A DNA stretch of 64,000 bases from Candidatus Tectomicrobia bacterium (GTDB taxonomy: Bacteria; UBA8248), in the NCBI GenBank assembly GCA_016192135.1, contig JACPUR010000013.1, positions 62,001 through 126,000 of the forward strand, in the 5' to 3' direction. The position numbers were made by a program, and so were the translations under genes. Positions 40,755 through 49,716 of the stretch are shown here, piece by piece. The notes under the pieces were generated by a model. That model saw only the letters and a program-made list of their open reading frames with translations, ran no database searches and was not told the origin of the DNA. Each line of letters begins with the position of its first letter. Position 1 is the stretch's first letter.

Positions 40755-43045
40755 TTGACGCCGCCCTCGGACTTCGCCGCCTCGATGGCCTCCAGCACCC
40801 GCTCGGGCGTGAAGGGAAGGGTGCGGATGCGGGCGCCGGTGGCGTGGAAGATGGCGTTGGCGATGGCCGCCGCGGTGGGGTTGATCGCCGTCTCCGCGAG
40901 GCCCTTGGCCCCGTAGGGGCCGTGCGGGTCGATGGTCTCGAAGAACTGGTGCTCGACGGGCGGCGCGTCCAGGGAGGTGGCGATCAGGTAGTCGTGGAAG
41001 TTGGCCCCCCGGATGCGGCCGTCCCGGGGGGAGAGCCCCTCCATCAGGCAGAAGCTCATGGCCTGCACCGCTCCCCCCTCCACCTGGCCCTCGGAGCCCA
41101 ACCGGTTGATGACCCGCCCGGGATCATGCCCCGCCGTCACCCGCAGCACCGTCACGATGCCGGTCTCGAGGTCCACCTCGACCTCGGCGGCGTGGGTGGC
41201 GAAGGAGTAGGTGGTGGAGGGGTTGCCGTACTTCTTCTTGTCCAGGACCTCCCCTCCGGCGAGCCAGGTGCCCCTTCCCTGGATCAAGCCCCCCGCCGCC
41301 TGCACCACCTCCTTCACGGTGGTCCGCCGGCCGGGGAACCCCTTGACGGCGATCTCCCGGCCCTCGACCGCGAGCTGCTCGGGCGCCGCCTCGAGCACCT
41401 CGCCCGCCGCCGCCAGCAGCGCCTGGCGGGCGTCCGCCGCCGCGATCTTGACGGCATTCCCGCCGATGAGGGTGATCCGGCTCGCGAAGGCCCCGAAGCC
41501 GAAGGGCATGCATCCCGTGTCGGTCGGGGGGACGTCGAAGTCCTCGACGGGGAGCCCCAGCTCCTCGGCGGCGATGTAGGCCATGACGCTCGCGGAGCCC
41601 TGCCCCAGGTCGGACTCCCCGGTCCATATCTCGACCTTTCCGTCCTCCTTGATGCGGACGATCCCGCTTGAGGGCTCGGTGTCGTCCGGCCCGAGCTCGA
41701 CAGCGAACCCCTTGTTGCCCGAGACGTGGATGGTGCTCGCCATCCCCACCCCCCGGCCCCGCCCGCCCCGCTTCCGCTTCTCCGCCCAGCCGATGGCCCC
41801 GGCGGCGTAGCGGGCGGCGTCGGCCACTCCGCAGCTCGCGATCTTCCAGCCGTGGAGGGTGACGTCCCCTTTCTCGACATAGTTCCGGAGCCGCAGCTCG
41901 AGGGGGTCCATTCCCAGGCCCGCGGCCACGTTGTCGAGATGGCTCTCCCAGGCGAAGGTGGCCTGGACGTTGCCGAAGCCGCGCATCTGGCCCGAGGGGC
42001 AGACGTTCGTGTAGACGAGCCGCGCGTCGATGTCCACGGCGGGGGTGCGGTAGAGGTTGTCCGTCCGCAGCGCGACCGAGCTCATGATGGCCGGGGAGAG
42101 GGAGCTGTACGCCCCGTTCTCGGCCACGATCTCGACCCGCTTGGCGAGCAGCTTCCCGTCCTCGCGGAAGGCGGACTGGAGGCGGAAGTGGACCGGCATG
42201 CGCGGGCGCATGCTGATCAAATCCTCGCCCAGGGAAAGGAGGAAGCTCACCGGCTTCCCGGCCGCCCGGCTGAGCATGGCCGCGAGGAGGGCGGCTTTCA
42301 CGTCGAGTTTCCCGCCGAAGGCGCCGCCGGGTTTGGTCTGGATCACGCGGAACTTCTCCGGCGCGATGCCCATGACGGGGGATAGCATGAAGGTGCGGAT
42401 GACGAACACCGACTGCAAGCAGCCCCATACGGTGATCTCATCGCCGGGGCGCCACTCCGCGGCGCAACCCGTCGGCTCGATGTAGGCCTGGTGGGCGAGA
42501 TGGGTGTGGAACTCGTCCTCGAAGCGGGCGTCCGCCGCCTCGAAGGCGGCATCCACCTCTCCCCGGGCGACGTGGAACTGGCTGGCGATGTTCCCGGGAA
42601 TCGCCTCGTGGACGAGCGGAGCGCCCCTGCTGAGCGCGGCGAAGGGGTCCGTGACGGCCGGCAGGGGCTCGTACTCGACCTGGATGAGAGAAAGAGCCTC
42701 GCGGGCGGTGTCCTCGTCCACGGCGGCCACGGCGGCCACCTCATCCCCGATGTAGCGGACTTTCTCCCGGCAGAAGGCCGTCTCGTCCTTGTGGTTGATG
42801 CCGAAGCGGGCAGCTGGGGTGTTCTCCCGGGAGAGGACGGCGTGGACCCCCGGCAGGTGCTCCGCCTTGGAGGCGTCCACCCGGAGGATGCGAGCGTGGG
42901 GATGGGGGCTCCGCAGCGCCATGCCCGTCAGCATCCCGGGCAGGCGGAGGTCGGCGGCGAACTGGGTCGCCCCGGTCGCCTTCTCCACGCCGTCCACGAA
43001 GGGAAGGCGGGCGCCCACCACCCGCGTCTCGACCCGCTCCGTCAT
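40751..43045 (-). CDS. Xanthine dehydrogenase-family molybdopterin-binding subunit
   Basis: A 764-residue large subunit of a CoxL/aldehyde-oxidase-type Mo hydroxylase. Seen in order are the N-terminal domain (VVGARLPFVDGVEKATG), HLAHQAYIEPTGC, TKPGGAFGGK, the substrate-cofactor loop SGQMRGFGNVQ near 345, GESDLGQGS near 470 and the C-terminal PYGAKGLAETAIN, whose Glu aligns with the catalytic base of the family. With the FAD and 2Fe-2S subunits just upstream it should hydroxylate a heterocycle or aldehyde using water. Its start overlaps the 2Fe-2S gene's stop and its stop overlaps the UbiD start. Confidence 0.92.
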   Translation of the reverse strand: MTERVETRVVGARLPFVDGVEKATGATQFAADLRLPGMLTGMALRSPHPHARILRVDASKAEHLPGVHAVLSRENTPAARFGINHKDETAFCREKVRYIGDEVAAVAAVDEDTAREALSLIQVEYEPLPAVTDPFAALSRGAPLVHEAIPGNIASQFHVARGEVDAAFEAADARFEDEFHTHLAHQAYIEPTGCAAEWRPGDEITVWGCLQSVFVIRTFMLSPVMGIAPEKFRVIQTKPGGAFGGKLDVKAALLAAMLSRAAGKPVSFLLSLGEDLISMRPRMPVHFRLQSAFREDGKLLAKRVEIVAENGAYSSLSPAIMSSVALRTDNLYRTPAVDIDARLVYTNVCPSGQMRGFGNVQATFAWESHLDNVAAGLGMDPLELRLRNYVEKGDVTLHGWKIASCGVADAARYAAGAIGWAEKRKRGGRGRGVGMASTIHVSGNKGFAVELGPDDTEPSSGIVRIKEDGKVEIWTGESDLGQGSASVMAYIAAEELGLPVEDFDVPPTDTGCMPFGFGAFASRITLIGGNAVKIAAADARQALLAAAGEVLEAAPEQLAVEGREIAVKGFPGRRTTVKEVVQAAGGLIQGRGTWLAGGEVLDKKKYGNPSTTYSFATHAAEVEVDLETGIVTVLRVTAGHDPGRVINRLGSEGQVEGGAVQAMSFCLMEGLSPRDGRIRGANFHDYLIATSLDAPPVEHQFFETIDPHGPYGAKGLAETAINPTAAAIANAIFHATGARIRTLPFTPERVLEAIEAAKSEGGVK

Positions 43046-43512
43046 TCGCGCATCTCCTCGGCGGCGGCCGCGATCGCCTCGAATAGCTTCTGGTAGCCCG
43101 TGCAGCGGCACAGGTTCCCCGCCAGCCCCCGCCGGATGTCCTCGAACGACGGCGAGGGATTCCTGTCCAGGAGGGCCTTGGCCGCCACCACGATCCCCGG
43201 GGTGCAGAAGCCGCACTGCACCCCGCCCTTCTCCACGATCTGGCGCTGGATGGGGTGGAGGTTCGCCTCCGTTCCGATCCCGCGAACCGTGACAATCTCG
43301 CAGCCATCCGCCTGGGCGGCGAAAACCAGGCAGGCATTCACCGCCTCCCCGTCCAGGAGAACGGCGCAGGCCCCGCAGTCCCCCGCCTCGCAGCTCGTCT
43401 TCACCTCCACATGGCCCAGGTCGCGGAGAACGCGCAGGAGGGTGTCCTGCCCCCGGACGGAGGCCCGCCGGGCCTCCCCGTTCACCCGGAACGTGACTTC
43501 ATACCTCTCCAC
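43042..43512 (-). CDS. Xanthine dehydrogenase-family 2Fe-2S subunit
   Basis: A 156-residue small subunit with two 2Fe-2S clusters: Cys41, Cys46, Cys49 and Cys61 in the N-terminal plant-ferredoxin fold, and Cys100, Cys103, Cys135 and Cys137 in the C-terminal helical domain. The start is GTG at 43512, with GGAGAG six bases upstream. It carries electrons from the Mo site to FAD. It lies between the FAD subunit (21-base gap) and the Mo subunit (ATGA overlap). Confidence 0.94.
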   Translation of the reverse strand: MERYEVTFRVNGEARRASVRGQDTLLRVLRDLGHVEVKTSCEAGDCGACAVLLDGEAVNACLVFAAQADGCEIVTVRGIGTEANLHPIQRQIVEKGGVQCGFCTPGIVVAAKALLDRNPSPSFEDIRRGLAGNLCRCTGYQKLFEAIAAAAEEMRE

Positions 43513-43533
43513 CGGATGCTCTCCCCATGCCCG

Positions 43534-44382
43534 CTATCGCTCCGGAAGGCCCGCCGCCCGCCGCAGCAGGCGCCGGACCAGCACCTCGCACATGCGCTTG
43601 CGGTATTGGGCGGAGGCGCGCACGTCGTCGATGGGCCGGGCCTCCTCCCGGGCGGCGGCCGCGGCGACCCCGATTTCGGCTTCCCCCAGCGCCCGGCCCC
43701 GCAGCGCGGCCTCGGCCGCCGCGGAGCGGTAGGGGACGGGCGCCACCGCCCCCATGCCGATGCCCGCCTGGCGGCAGGTTTCCCCTTCCATCCAGAGCGC
43801 CACGGCCGCGCTCACCACCGAGATGGCCATCGCGCGCCGGAGCTGGAGCTTTTCATAGGCCGAGCGCCCGCTCGGCCCGAGGGGCCGGAGGGACACGGCG
43901 CAGAGAAGCTCCCCGGGCCGGATGGCCGTCTTGCGGTAGCCGAGGAAGAAGTCCTGCAGGAGCACCCGCCGGCCGCCCTGGGCGGACCGGAGCTCGGCCT
44001 CGCCGTCTTGGGCCAGGAGGGGCGGGGCCAGGTCGGCCGCCGGGGAGGCGTCGAGCAGGTTGCCCCCGATCGTCGCTCGGTTGCGGACCAGGGGGCCCGC
44101 GAACTCGAAGGCGCTCGCGCAGAGCGGCGGAGCCTCGCGGCGGATGAGTTCGGACTCGAGCAGATCGGTGACCGTCGTCAGCGCGCCGATCCGGAGGCGC
44201 CCCTCCCGCTCCTCGATGAAGCGGAGCTCCCGCAGCCGGCTGATGTCCACCGCGACGGCGGCGCTCCTGCGGCCGAAGAGGATGTCCGGCACCAGGTTCG
44301 TGCCCCCGGCCACGAAGGCCGCGCCGGGGGCCTGGGCCGCCTGGAGGGCCTCCTCGACAGAAGAAGCGCGGACGTAATCCAC
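43534..44382 (-). CDS. Xanthine dehydrogenase-family FAD-binding subunit
   Basis: A 282-residue CoxM-type medium subunit. FAD motifs AGGTNLVPD near 32-40 and ATIGGNLLDASPAAD near 110-124 are clear, followed by the CO-dehydrogenase flavoprotein C-terminal domain. The start is GTG at 44382 with GGAAAGGA upstream; the longer open frame upstream is not coding because it overlaps the cysteine-synthase-like gene in another frame. The gene follows that one by 56 bases, the widest gap in the operon. Confidence 0.9.
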   Translation of the reverse strand: MDYVRASSVEEALQAAQAPGAAFVAGGTNLVPDILFGRRSAAVAVDISRLRELRFIEEREGRLRIGALTTVTDLLESELIRREAPPLCASAFEFAGPLVRNRATIGGNLLDASPAADLAPPLLAQDGEAELRSAQGGRRVLLQDFFLGYRKTAIRPGELLCAVSLRPLGPSGRSAYEKLQLRRAMAISVVSAAVALWMEGETCRQAGIGMGAVAPVPYRSAAAEAALRGRALGEAEIGVAAAAAREEARPIDDVRASAQYRKRMCEVLVRRLLRRAAGLPER

Positions 44383-44438
44383 CTCGGACGATCCTTTCCT
44401 TCCGGACGCCTCGCGGCAGGCGGCCTGCGCCCACGGGC

Positions 44439-45521
44439 CTAGCGGACGATCTCCCAGCCCGCCGAGTACCGATCCAGCTCGGCCGCGCTGTAGGGGTCCA
44501 CCTCGTGATCCCGCTCGGGGATCTCGACGTGCTTCTCCTCCCCGCAGAGCGCGGTGGTGAAATAACGCTGGCCGGTGTCGTTGATGTTCGTGACGATGTG
44601 CCGGAGCTCCGGGTGGGCGCGGGCGGCCTTGATGGCGGCGGCCACGTTGCAGCCCGAAGATATGCCGCAGAAGATCCCCTCCTCGCGGGCGAGGCGCCGC
44701 GCCATGTCCAGGGACTCCTGCGTCGTGGTGGTCACGATCCCGCTCAGGAGAGAGAGGTCCAGCGCGCGCGGCACGAACCCGTCCCCGATGCCCTCGATGC
44801 CGTGCGGGCCCCAGCCACGGCGGCTGAGCAGCGGGCACTCCTCGGGCTCGACCGCGAAGAGAAGCACTCTGGGATTCCGTTCCCGGACGTACTTCCCCAC
44901 TCCGCTCACCCAGCCTCCCGTCCCTTGGGAAGCCACCACGGCGTCCACCCGGCCGTCGAGCTGCTCCCAGAGCTCCGGTCCCGTGGTCAGGTAGTGCGCC
45001 TCGTTGTTGTCGAGGTTGTCGAACTGGGCGGGGACCCAGTACTCGTCCGTGTTCGAGGCGCGGATCTCCTGGAGCTTCTCGAGCGAGAGGTCCACGTCAC
45101 TCTCCCCGCCCGGAGTGAAAACGAGCTCCGCCCCGTAGGCCCGCATGAGCTTCTTCCGCTCGTCGCTCATGCCCTCGGGCATCACCACCACGCAGGGGTA
45201 CCCCTTCACCGCCGCCACGAAGGCGCAGGCGATGCCCGCGTTCCCCGTCGAGCACTCCAGCAGGGTCATGCCGGGGCGGAGCTCCCCGCGCTCCTCGGCC
45301 TTGGTGATCATGTTGTAGTAGATGCGGTCCTTCAGGCTGCCCGAGGGGGAGTACCACTCGATCTTGGCGAAGATCGAGGGGCCGAGGCCCTCCGCCACGC
45401 GCCCGAGGCGGACGAGCGGCGTCCCGCCGATGGTGTCGAACATGTTCTCGCTGTACCGCCGGAACGAGTCCCACGGCCTGCGCTTCAGCCCCACCGTCAG
45501 CCTCCTCCCCCCGGCGGTCAT
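44439..45521 (-). CDS. Cysteine-synthase-family PLP-dependent enzyme
   Basis: A 360-residue fold-type II PLP enzyme. It has the Schiff-base lysine Lys64 in SPSGSLKDR, the phosphate loop GTGGWVSG near 200, GIGDGFVP near 250 and GISSGCN near 290. The substrate-binding loop reads S91-T92-G93-N94-A95-G96 instead of the TSGNTG of true O-acetylserine sulfhydrylases, so substrate use may differ. An N-terminal extension of about 25 residues precedes the usual IGGTPLVRL start. It overlaps the upstream LLM gene by ATGA and lies before the Mo-hydroxylase genes. Its role in a catabolic operon (sulfur or amine elimination, or cysteine-like product formation) is inference. Confidence 0.87.
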   Translation of the reverse strand: MTAGGRRLTVGLKRRPWDSFRRYSENMFDTIGGTPLVRLGRVAEGLGPSIFAKIEWYSPSGSLKDRIYYNMITKAEERGELRPGMTLLECSTGNAGIACAFVAAVKGYPCVVVMPEGMSDERKKLMRAYGAELVFTPGGESDVDLSLEKLQEIRASNTDEYWVPAQFDNLDNNEAHYLTTGPELWEQLDGRVDAVVASQGTGGWVSGVGKYVRERNPRVLLFAVEPEECPLLSRRGWGPHGIEGIGDGFVPRALDLSLLSGIVTTTTQESLDMARRLAREEGIFCGISSGCNVAAAIKAARAHPELRHIVTNINDTGQRYFTTALCGEEKHVEIPERDHEVDPYSAAELDRYSAGWEIVR

Positions 45522-46471
45522 CCTTTGAGGCGGGGGATGATCTCCTTCGCCACCATCTCGACCTGCTCCATCTCGTACTTATAAGGGACGAAGATGATTC
45601 GGTCGACGCCCGTCGCCACGTGCGCCCGGAGCTGCCGCACGCATTCGTCCACCGTCCCCATGACGGCGCTCGCGGCGGTGGACTCGCTCCAGTCGGCGTA
45701 GTCCCACTCCGTGCGGAGCCATTCGTTCATCGGCCCCTCCACCTCGGCCCGGGATTTTCCGATCATGATGGGGAGCTGATTCGTGCTTTCGAGGGCGTCC
45801 GGGTCCCTGCCCGCCTCGCGGGCGAACTTTCGGACCTTCTCCCACGACTTCGTGAAGCTCTCGGGGGTATAGAAGTAGGTCAGCCAGCCGTCGCCCTTCG
45901 TGCCCGCCCGCTTGAGCACCCGGTCCACGTAGCCCCCGATGAGCATCTTGGGCCGGGGCCGCTGGGCGGGCTTGGGGAACATCACCGAGTTGCGCAGGTT
46001 GTGGGGCGGGAGCTCTGCCCGCACCATGTCCTCCTGCCAGAGCCGGGTCATGATCTCGAGGTTCTGGTCCATGATGGCCCCGCGTTTCTCGAAGGGCACC
46101 CCGACGGCGTCGAACTCGCGCTTGTACCAGCCGGAGGCCAAGCCGAGGATGAGACGGCCGTTCGAGATGAGGTCGATGCTCGAGAGCTGCTTCGCCAGCA
46201 CGACCGGGTTGCGCAGGGGGAGCACCAGCACCCCCGTGCCCAGCTTGATCCGGCTCGTCCGGGCGGCCACGGCGGTGAGCAGGGAGAGCGACTCGATGAT
46301 CGGGAAGTGCGGCTCCACGCCGAGGAGGATATGATCCCATACCCACACCGACTCGAACCCCAGCTCCTCCATCCGGACGCCGTACTCGATGAGCTTCCGG
46401 GCGTCGGGTAGCTGGGGAAAGGCGGTGAAGTTCCGCATGGCGATTCCGTATTCCACGCCGCGCCCGGGCAT
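45518..46471 (-). CDS. LLM-class flavin-dependent oxidoreductase
   Basis: A 317-residue luciferase-like TIM barrel. The sequence shows FESVWVWDHILLG, IKLGTGVLVLPLRNPVVLAK, LILGLASGWYKREFDAVGVP and the C-terminal VDRIIFVPYKYEMEQ, typical of F420- or FMN-dependent monooxygenases or reductases. It is more distant from the two LLM paralogues in the neighbouring cluster. AGGAGG precedes the ATG. It sits 15 bases after the M20 gene and overlaps the cysteine-synthase-like gene, so it belongs to the same transcript. Confidence 0.88.
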   Translation of the reverse strand: MPGRGVEYGIAMRNFTAFPQLPDARKLIEYGVRMEELGFESVWVWDHILLGVEPHFPIIESLSLLTAVAARTSRIKLGTGVLVLPLRNPVVLAKQLSSIDLISNGRLILGLASGWYKREFDAVGVPFEKRGAIMDQNLEIMTRLWQEDMVRAELPPHNLRNSVMFPKPAQRPRPKMLIGGYVDRVLKRAGTKGDGWLTYFYTPESFTKSWEKVRKFAREAGRDPDALESTNQLPIMIGKSRAEVEGPMNEWLRTEWDYADWSESTAASAVMGTVDECVRQLRAHVATGVDRIIFVPYKYEMEQVEMVAKEIIPRLKG

Positions 46472-46486
46472 TGGGCCTCCTTGCCG

Positions 46487-47755
46487 TTATTCCGCGCCAC
46501 ACCAATCGCAGATCGAGAGGACGAGGGTCTTGGTGGCGTCGATCAGGTCGTCCACGGCCACCCATTCGTTGTTGGCGTGCATCTGCGTGGTGGGCCCTGG
46601 GCCGAAGATGACGGTCGGGATCTTGCCGACTCCGCTGAGGAAACGGATGTCCGCCGCGCCCTGCCGGCCCGAGATCTCGGGCTCCTGGCCGGTGACCTCC
46701 CTGTAGCTCCGGGCTACGGTGCGGACGATGGGGTGGTCCGGCGGGATGGCCGCCGCCTCGGCGTAGTAGCCGACGAAGTGCACCTCGGGAGGATGATTCT
46801 TCATCCAGGGGTCGGCCTGAGCGGCCCGGGCGACCTGATCCACGAGGCTCCGTTTGGCGGCGGCGTGGTCCTCCCCAGGGACCGTGGCCATGCTCCCCTT
46901 GAGGAGGCAGGTGTCGGGGAAAGCGCTGGGGAAGCTCCCGGCCTCGAAGGAGCCGATCATGCAGGGGATGGCGTCGATGATCTTGGGATAGAGAGGGTGG
47001 GAGACGGTCTCGAGGCGTTTCTTCTCCAGATCGGCCACCGCCTGGACGATCTTGTAGCCCAACTCGATGGCGTTGACGCCCTCGTAGCGGCGCTGGATGC
47101 CGGCGGGCTTGCCCTTGATGCGGACCTCGAACCAGATCCGCCCGATGCTGCCGGGCTGGACGGCGTTGCCGCTCGTCTCGCAGCAGATGCCGGCGTCCGC
47201 CCGGTAGCCACGCAGGATGGTGTCCAGGGTGCCGTGGCCGCTCAGTTCCTCGTCCACCACGATATCGAGAATCACGTCCCCCTTGGGCCGGAGCCCTGAC
47301 GCGATGAAGCACTCGGCGGCGGCGATGATGGCGGCCACCCCGCTCTTCATGTCCGAGGCGCCCCGGCCGTAGAGCCGGCCGTCCACGATCTCGGCCCCCA
47401 GGGGATCGTGGTCCCAGGCCTCGCGGGGGCCGTTGGGGACGGTGTCGGTGTGCCCGTTCAGGAGGAGGGATTTTCCCCCGCCCGTTCCCTTGATGACTCC
47501 AACCACGTTGGGCCTTCCCTCGTAGCCGCGGGTGACGGGGACGTACTCGGGGTGCTTCTTGAGGGCCTCCCAGTCCGGCTCCCAGACGTCGACCTTCAAC
47601 CCCATCGCGCGCAGGCGGTCCGCCACGAAGCGCTGGACCTCGCCCTCCTCCCCCGTCACGCTCGGGATGCGGACGAGCGCCTGGAGGAGCTCGACGATGC
47701 GGCCGCGCCGCGCGTCCACCTCGGCCAGGAGCCTCCGCTTCGCTTCCGCGCTCAT
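46487..47755 (-). CDS. M20-family ArgE/DapE-type deacylase or aminoacylase
   Basis: A 422-residue dinuclear zinc hydrolase. It has GHTDTVP near 93, GRGASDMKSG near 118 with the bridging Asp, DEELSGHGT near 155 with the Glu pair, and the C-terminal metal histidine in QMHANNEW near 400. The lid domain lies between. The start at 47755 follows GGAGAGG. Members remove acyl or carbamoyl groups from amino-acid-like substrates. The gene lies 16 bases after the CoA-transferase beta gene. The substrate is unknown. Confidence 0.88.
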   Translation of the reverse strand: MSAEAKRRLLAEVDARRGRIVELLQALVRIPSVTGEEGEVQRFVADRLRAMGLKVDVWEPDWEALKKHPEYVPVTRGYEGRPNVVGVIKGTGGGKSLLLNGHTDTVPNGPREAWDHDPLGAEIVDGRLYGRGASDMKSGVAAIIAAAECFIASGLRPKGDVILDIVVDEELSGHGTLDTILRGYRADAGICCETSGNAVQPGSIGRIWFEVRIKGKPAGIQRRYEGVNAIELGYKIVQAVADLEKKRLETVSHPLYPKIIDAIPCMIGSFEAGSFPSAFPDTCLLKGSMATVPGEDHAAAKRSLVDQVARAAQADPWMKNHPPEVHFVGYYAEAAAIPPDHPIVRTVARSYREVTGQEPEISGRQGAADIRFLSGVGKIPTVIFGPGPTTQMHANNEWVAVDDLIDATKTLVLSICDWCGAE

Positions 47756-47771
47756 GTCCTCTCCGCGGCGG

Positions 47772-48545
47772 TCAAGCGGTGTAGACGCCATCGGGGTCGA
47801 GGCGGCGGAGGGCGGCCAGCTCCTCCGCCGTCGGAGGATTGGTGAACCCCGCATCGGGACCGACCGGCAGCTCGAATCCCGTGTTCGCCTGGACCTGATC
47901 CGGCGTCACGCCCGGGTGGAGGGCCTCCACCTTCATCCGGCCCGTCTTCTCGTCGAAGTCCAGCAGGGCCAGGTCGGTCACGACCTTGTACATCCCGCCC
48001 GCGATGAGGCCGGAGTCCTTCCGGCTGGTGCCTCCCCGGAGGGAGCCCGGGCTGGTGATGAAATCCACCTTCTCGACGAAGCGGCGCTTCTCCTGGGGCA
48101 TCGCCACGATCATCTTGGCCAGGCTCGCGATGTCGTTCCCGCCGCCCGTGCCCGGGAGCCGCACCTGCGGATCGTCCGCCGGGCCGATGAAGGAGCTGTT
48201 CAGGTTGCCGAACTGGTCAATCTGCGCCCCGCCCATGAAGCCCACGTCCACGTAGCCCCGCTGGAGAAGAAGGAGCACCTCGGTGATGCCCACCAGCATG
48301 TTCGCCCGGCGGGTGCAGCGCTGCTCGTTGGTGGTGGGGGGAAGCTGGCCCGGCACGATGTGCGGTCCGATGGTGCCCCCCTCGAAGAGGATGGTGAGGC
48401 CTGGGGCGTGCAGGCGCTGGGCCAGCGTCGCGGCCAGGAGGGGGATGCCGACTCCGGCGAAGACCACCTGGCCCTCCTCCAGGAGGCGGGCGCTCATCAC
48501 GCACAGGAGTTCGGAGGCGGTGTAGGGCTTCACCTCAGTCGGCAT
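47772..48545 (-). CDS. CoA-transferase family I, beta subunit
   Basis: A 257-residue protein of the glutaconate/3-oxoacid CoA-transferase beta type. It has VFAGVGIPLLAATLAQR, ILFEGGTIGPH, a GGAQIDQFGNLNSSF motif and a PGTGGGNDIASLA glycine-rich loop. The usual ExG active-site glutamate region is represented by FEGG near residue 54. It overlaps the alpha gene by 11 bases, so subunits are made together. The pair probably activates, or removes CoA from, a catabolic acid intermediate, or acts as an IpdAB-like hydrolase that opens a ring. Confidence 0.87.
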   Translation of the reverse strand: MPTEVKPYTASELLCVMSARLLEEGQVVFAGVGIPLLAATLAQRLHAPGLTILFEGGTIGPHIVPGQLPPTTNEQRCTRRANMLVGITEVLLLLQRGYVDVGFMGGAQIDQFGNLNSSFIGPADDPQVRLPGTGGGNDIASLAKMIVAMPQEKRRFVEKVDFITSPGSLRGGTSRKDSGLIAGGMYKVVTDLALLDFDEKTGRMKVEALHPGVTPDQVQANTGFELPVGPDAGFTNPPTAEELAALRRLDPDGVYTA

Positions 48546-49488
48546 AGATGCTCCTCCCCCGCCGCGTGGCGTCGAGCAGCGGCTCGAGCCCCACGAGGTT
48601 CAGGTACTCGGTCCAATTCTTGGGACCGTAGTAGAACCGGTCGAGGTATTCCTTCACGCCCTTCTCGGGGTCCTTGCGGGTGAGCTCGGCGTAGAAGTCC
48701 ATGTGGGTGAAGAGGGGCTCGTAGGCGCCGAAGCACTCGTGGGGGGCGCACCCGTAGGGCGCCTCCACCACGGCGTCCACCGCGAAAAAGGGGATCTTGG
48801 TCTGGTCCGGGGCGCGGCGGATCTGGTCGTTCGAGACGATGCGCTCCGCGGTGATGATCACCCGGTTGGCCGCCATAGCGATGTCGGTGTCCATGAAGAG
48901 CAGCCCGTCGATCTGGGCGTTGCCGTAGGGGTCGCACCGCTGAACGTGGATGAGAGCCACGTCCGGGTTGAGCGCGGGGACGAGCAGGAGCTTTTCCCCG
49001 GTGAAGGGGCAGGTCATCTCGCGCAGGTCCGGGAGCCTGCCGGCCACGTCCGAGCCCATCATGGAGCGCATCGGCATGAAGGGGATGCCCATGGCGCCCG
49101 CCCGGTAGCGCAGCCCGATGGACATGTGGCTCCACTCCTCGAACCGGGCCCGCTTGCTCTCGGTGTAGGCGCGCATCACCCGGGAGACGCCCCAGACGAT
49201 GCCCTGGCTGAACCAGCTCGTGAGGATGTGGCGGCTGGCGCCCGAGGCGAAGAGGAGGTCGCCCTCGGTCGAGACGATGCTCCGCGAGACGGCGAGATCC
49301 TTCCGACCCGCCCGGATGAGGGCCCAGATCATCGCCATGGGGGTGCGGGAGGCGGTCGAGCCCCCCAGGGCGACGTGCTCCCCATCCCGGACGAGGGCGG
49401 CGGCCTCCTCGAGGGACATGACCTTCTCGCGGAGGCTGCGGTCCCGGGCCTGGGTCCGCCGGCGAAGCTCGAGGTAGGGGATGGTCAC
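48535..49488 (-). CDS. CoA-transferase family I, alpha subunit
   Basis: A 317-residue protein starting with GTG at 49488. It shows VALGGSTASRTPMAMIWALIRAGRKDL, the family's CoA-site loop region, then DVALIHVQRCDPYGNAQIDG near 150. The last 60 residues include MDFYAELTRKDPEKGVKEYLDRF, also present in glutaconate-CoA-transferase-like and IpdA-like subunits. It is the promoter-proximal gene of the nine-gene operon. The intergenic region to the divergent LysR gene is AT-rich and is the likely control point. Confidence 0.86.
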   Translation of the reverse strand: MTIPYLELRRRTQARDRSLREKVMSLEEAAALVRDGEHVALGGSTASRTPMAMIWALIRAGRKDLAVSRSIVSTEGDLLFASGASRHILTSWFSQGIVWGVSRVMRAYTESKRARFEEWSHMSIGLRYRAGAMGIPFMPMRSMMGSDVAGRLPDLREMTCPFTGEKLLLVPALNPDVALIHVQRCDPYGNAQIDGLLFMDTDIAMAANRVIITAERIVSNDQIRRAPDQTKIPFFAVDAVVEAPYGCAPHECFGAYEPLFTHMDFYAELTRKDPEKGVKEYLDRFYYGPKNWTEYLNLVGLEPLLDATRRGRSIYAD

Positions 49489-49615
49489 GCGAAACCTCGC
49501 TGGGCCGGAGCGGAAAATTCCGCCGAAAGCGGTCTATTGCTGGGAAGAAGTCCGGCGCAAGGATATCGTAATCAGGCCCGGATGAATGCACAATGGCAGA
49601 AAAAACAAGGGCAAT

Positions 49616-49647
49616 CATTGATTTCCATAATAAATCGAGAAATAATG
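49616..49647. promoter_or_regulatory. Possible LysR operator and promoter between the operon and its regulator
   Basis: In the AT-rich 228-base divergent region, CATTGATTTC and GAAATAATG form an imperfect inverted repeat (one extra base) about 13 bases apart. A sigma-70-like pair reading toward lysR lies on the same bases: TTGATT at 49618-49623 and AATAAT at 49641-49646, with 17 bases between. Overlap of a dyad with the regulator's own promoter is typical for LysR-type autorepression with divergent activation. No opposite-strand boxes were assigned. Confidence 0.35.
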
Positions 49648-49716
49648 TCTAGGCAGAGGGCCGAGCAGGAAAGTAGATAACTATTTGTTTTTAAAAGTTT
49701 ACTAGGAAAACGTTGA

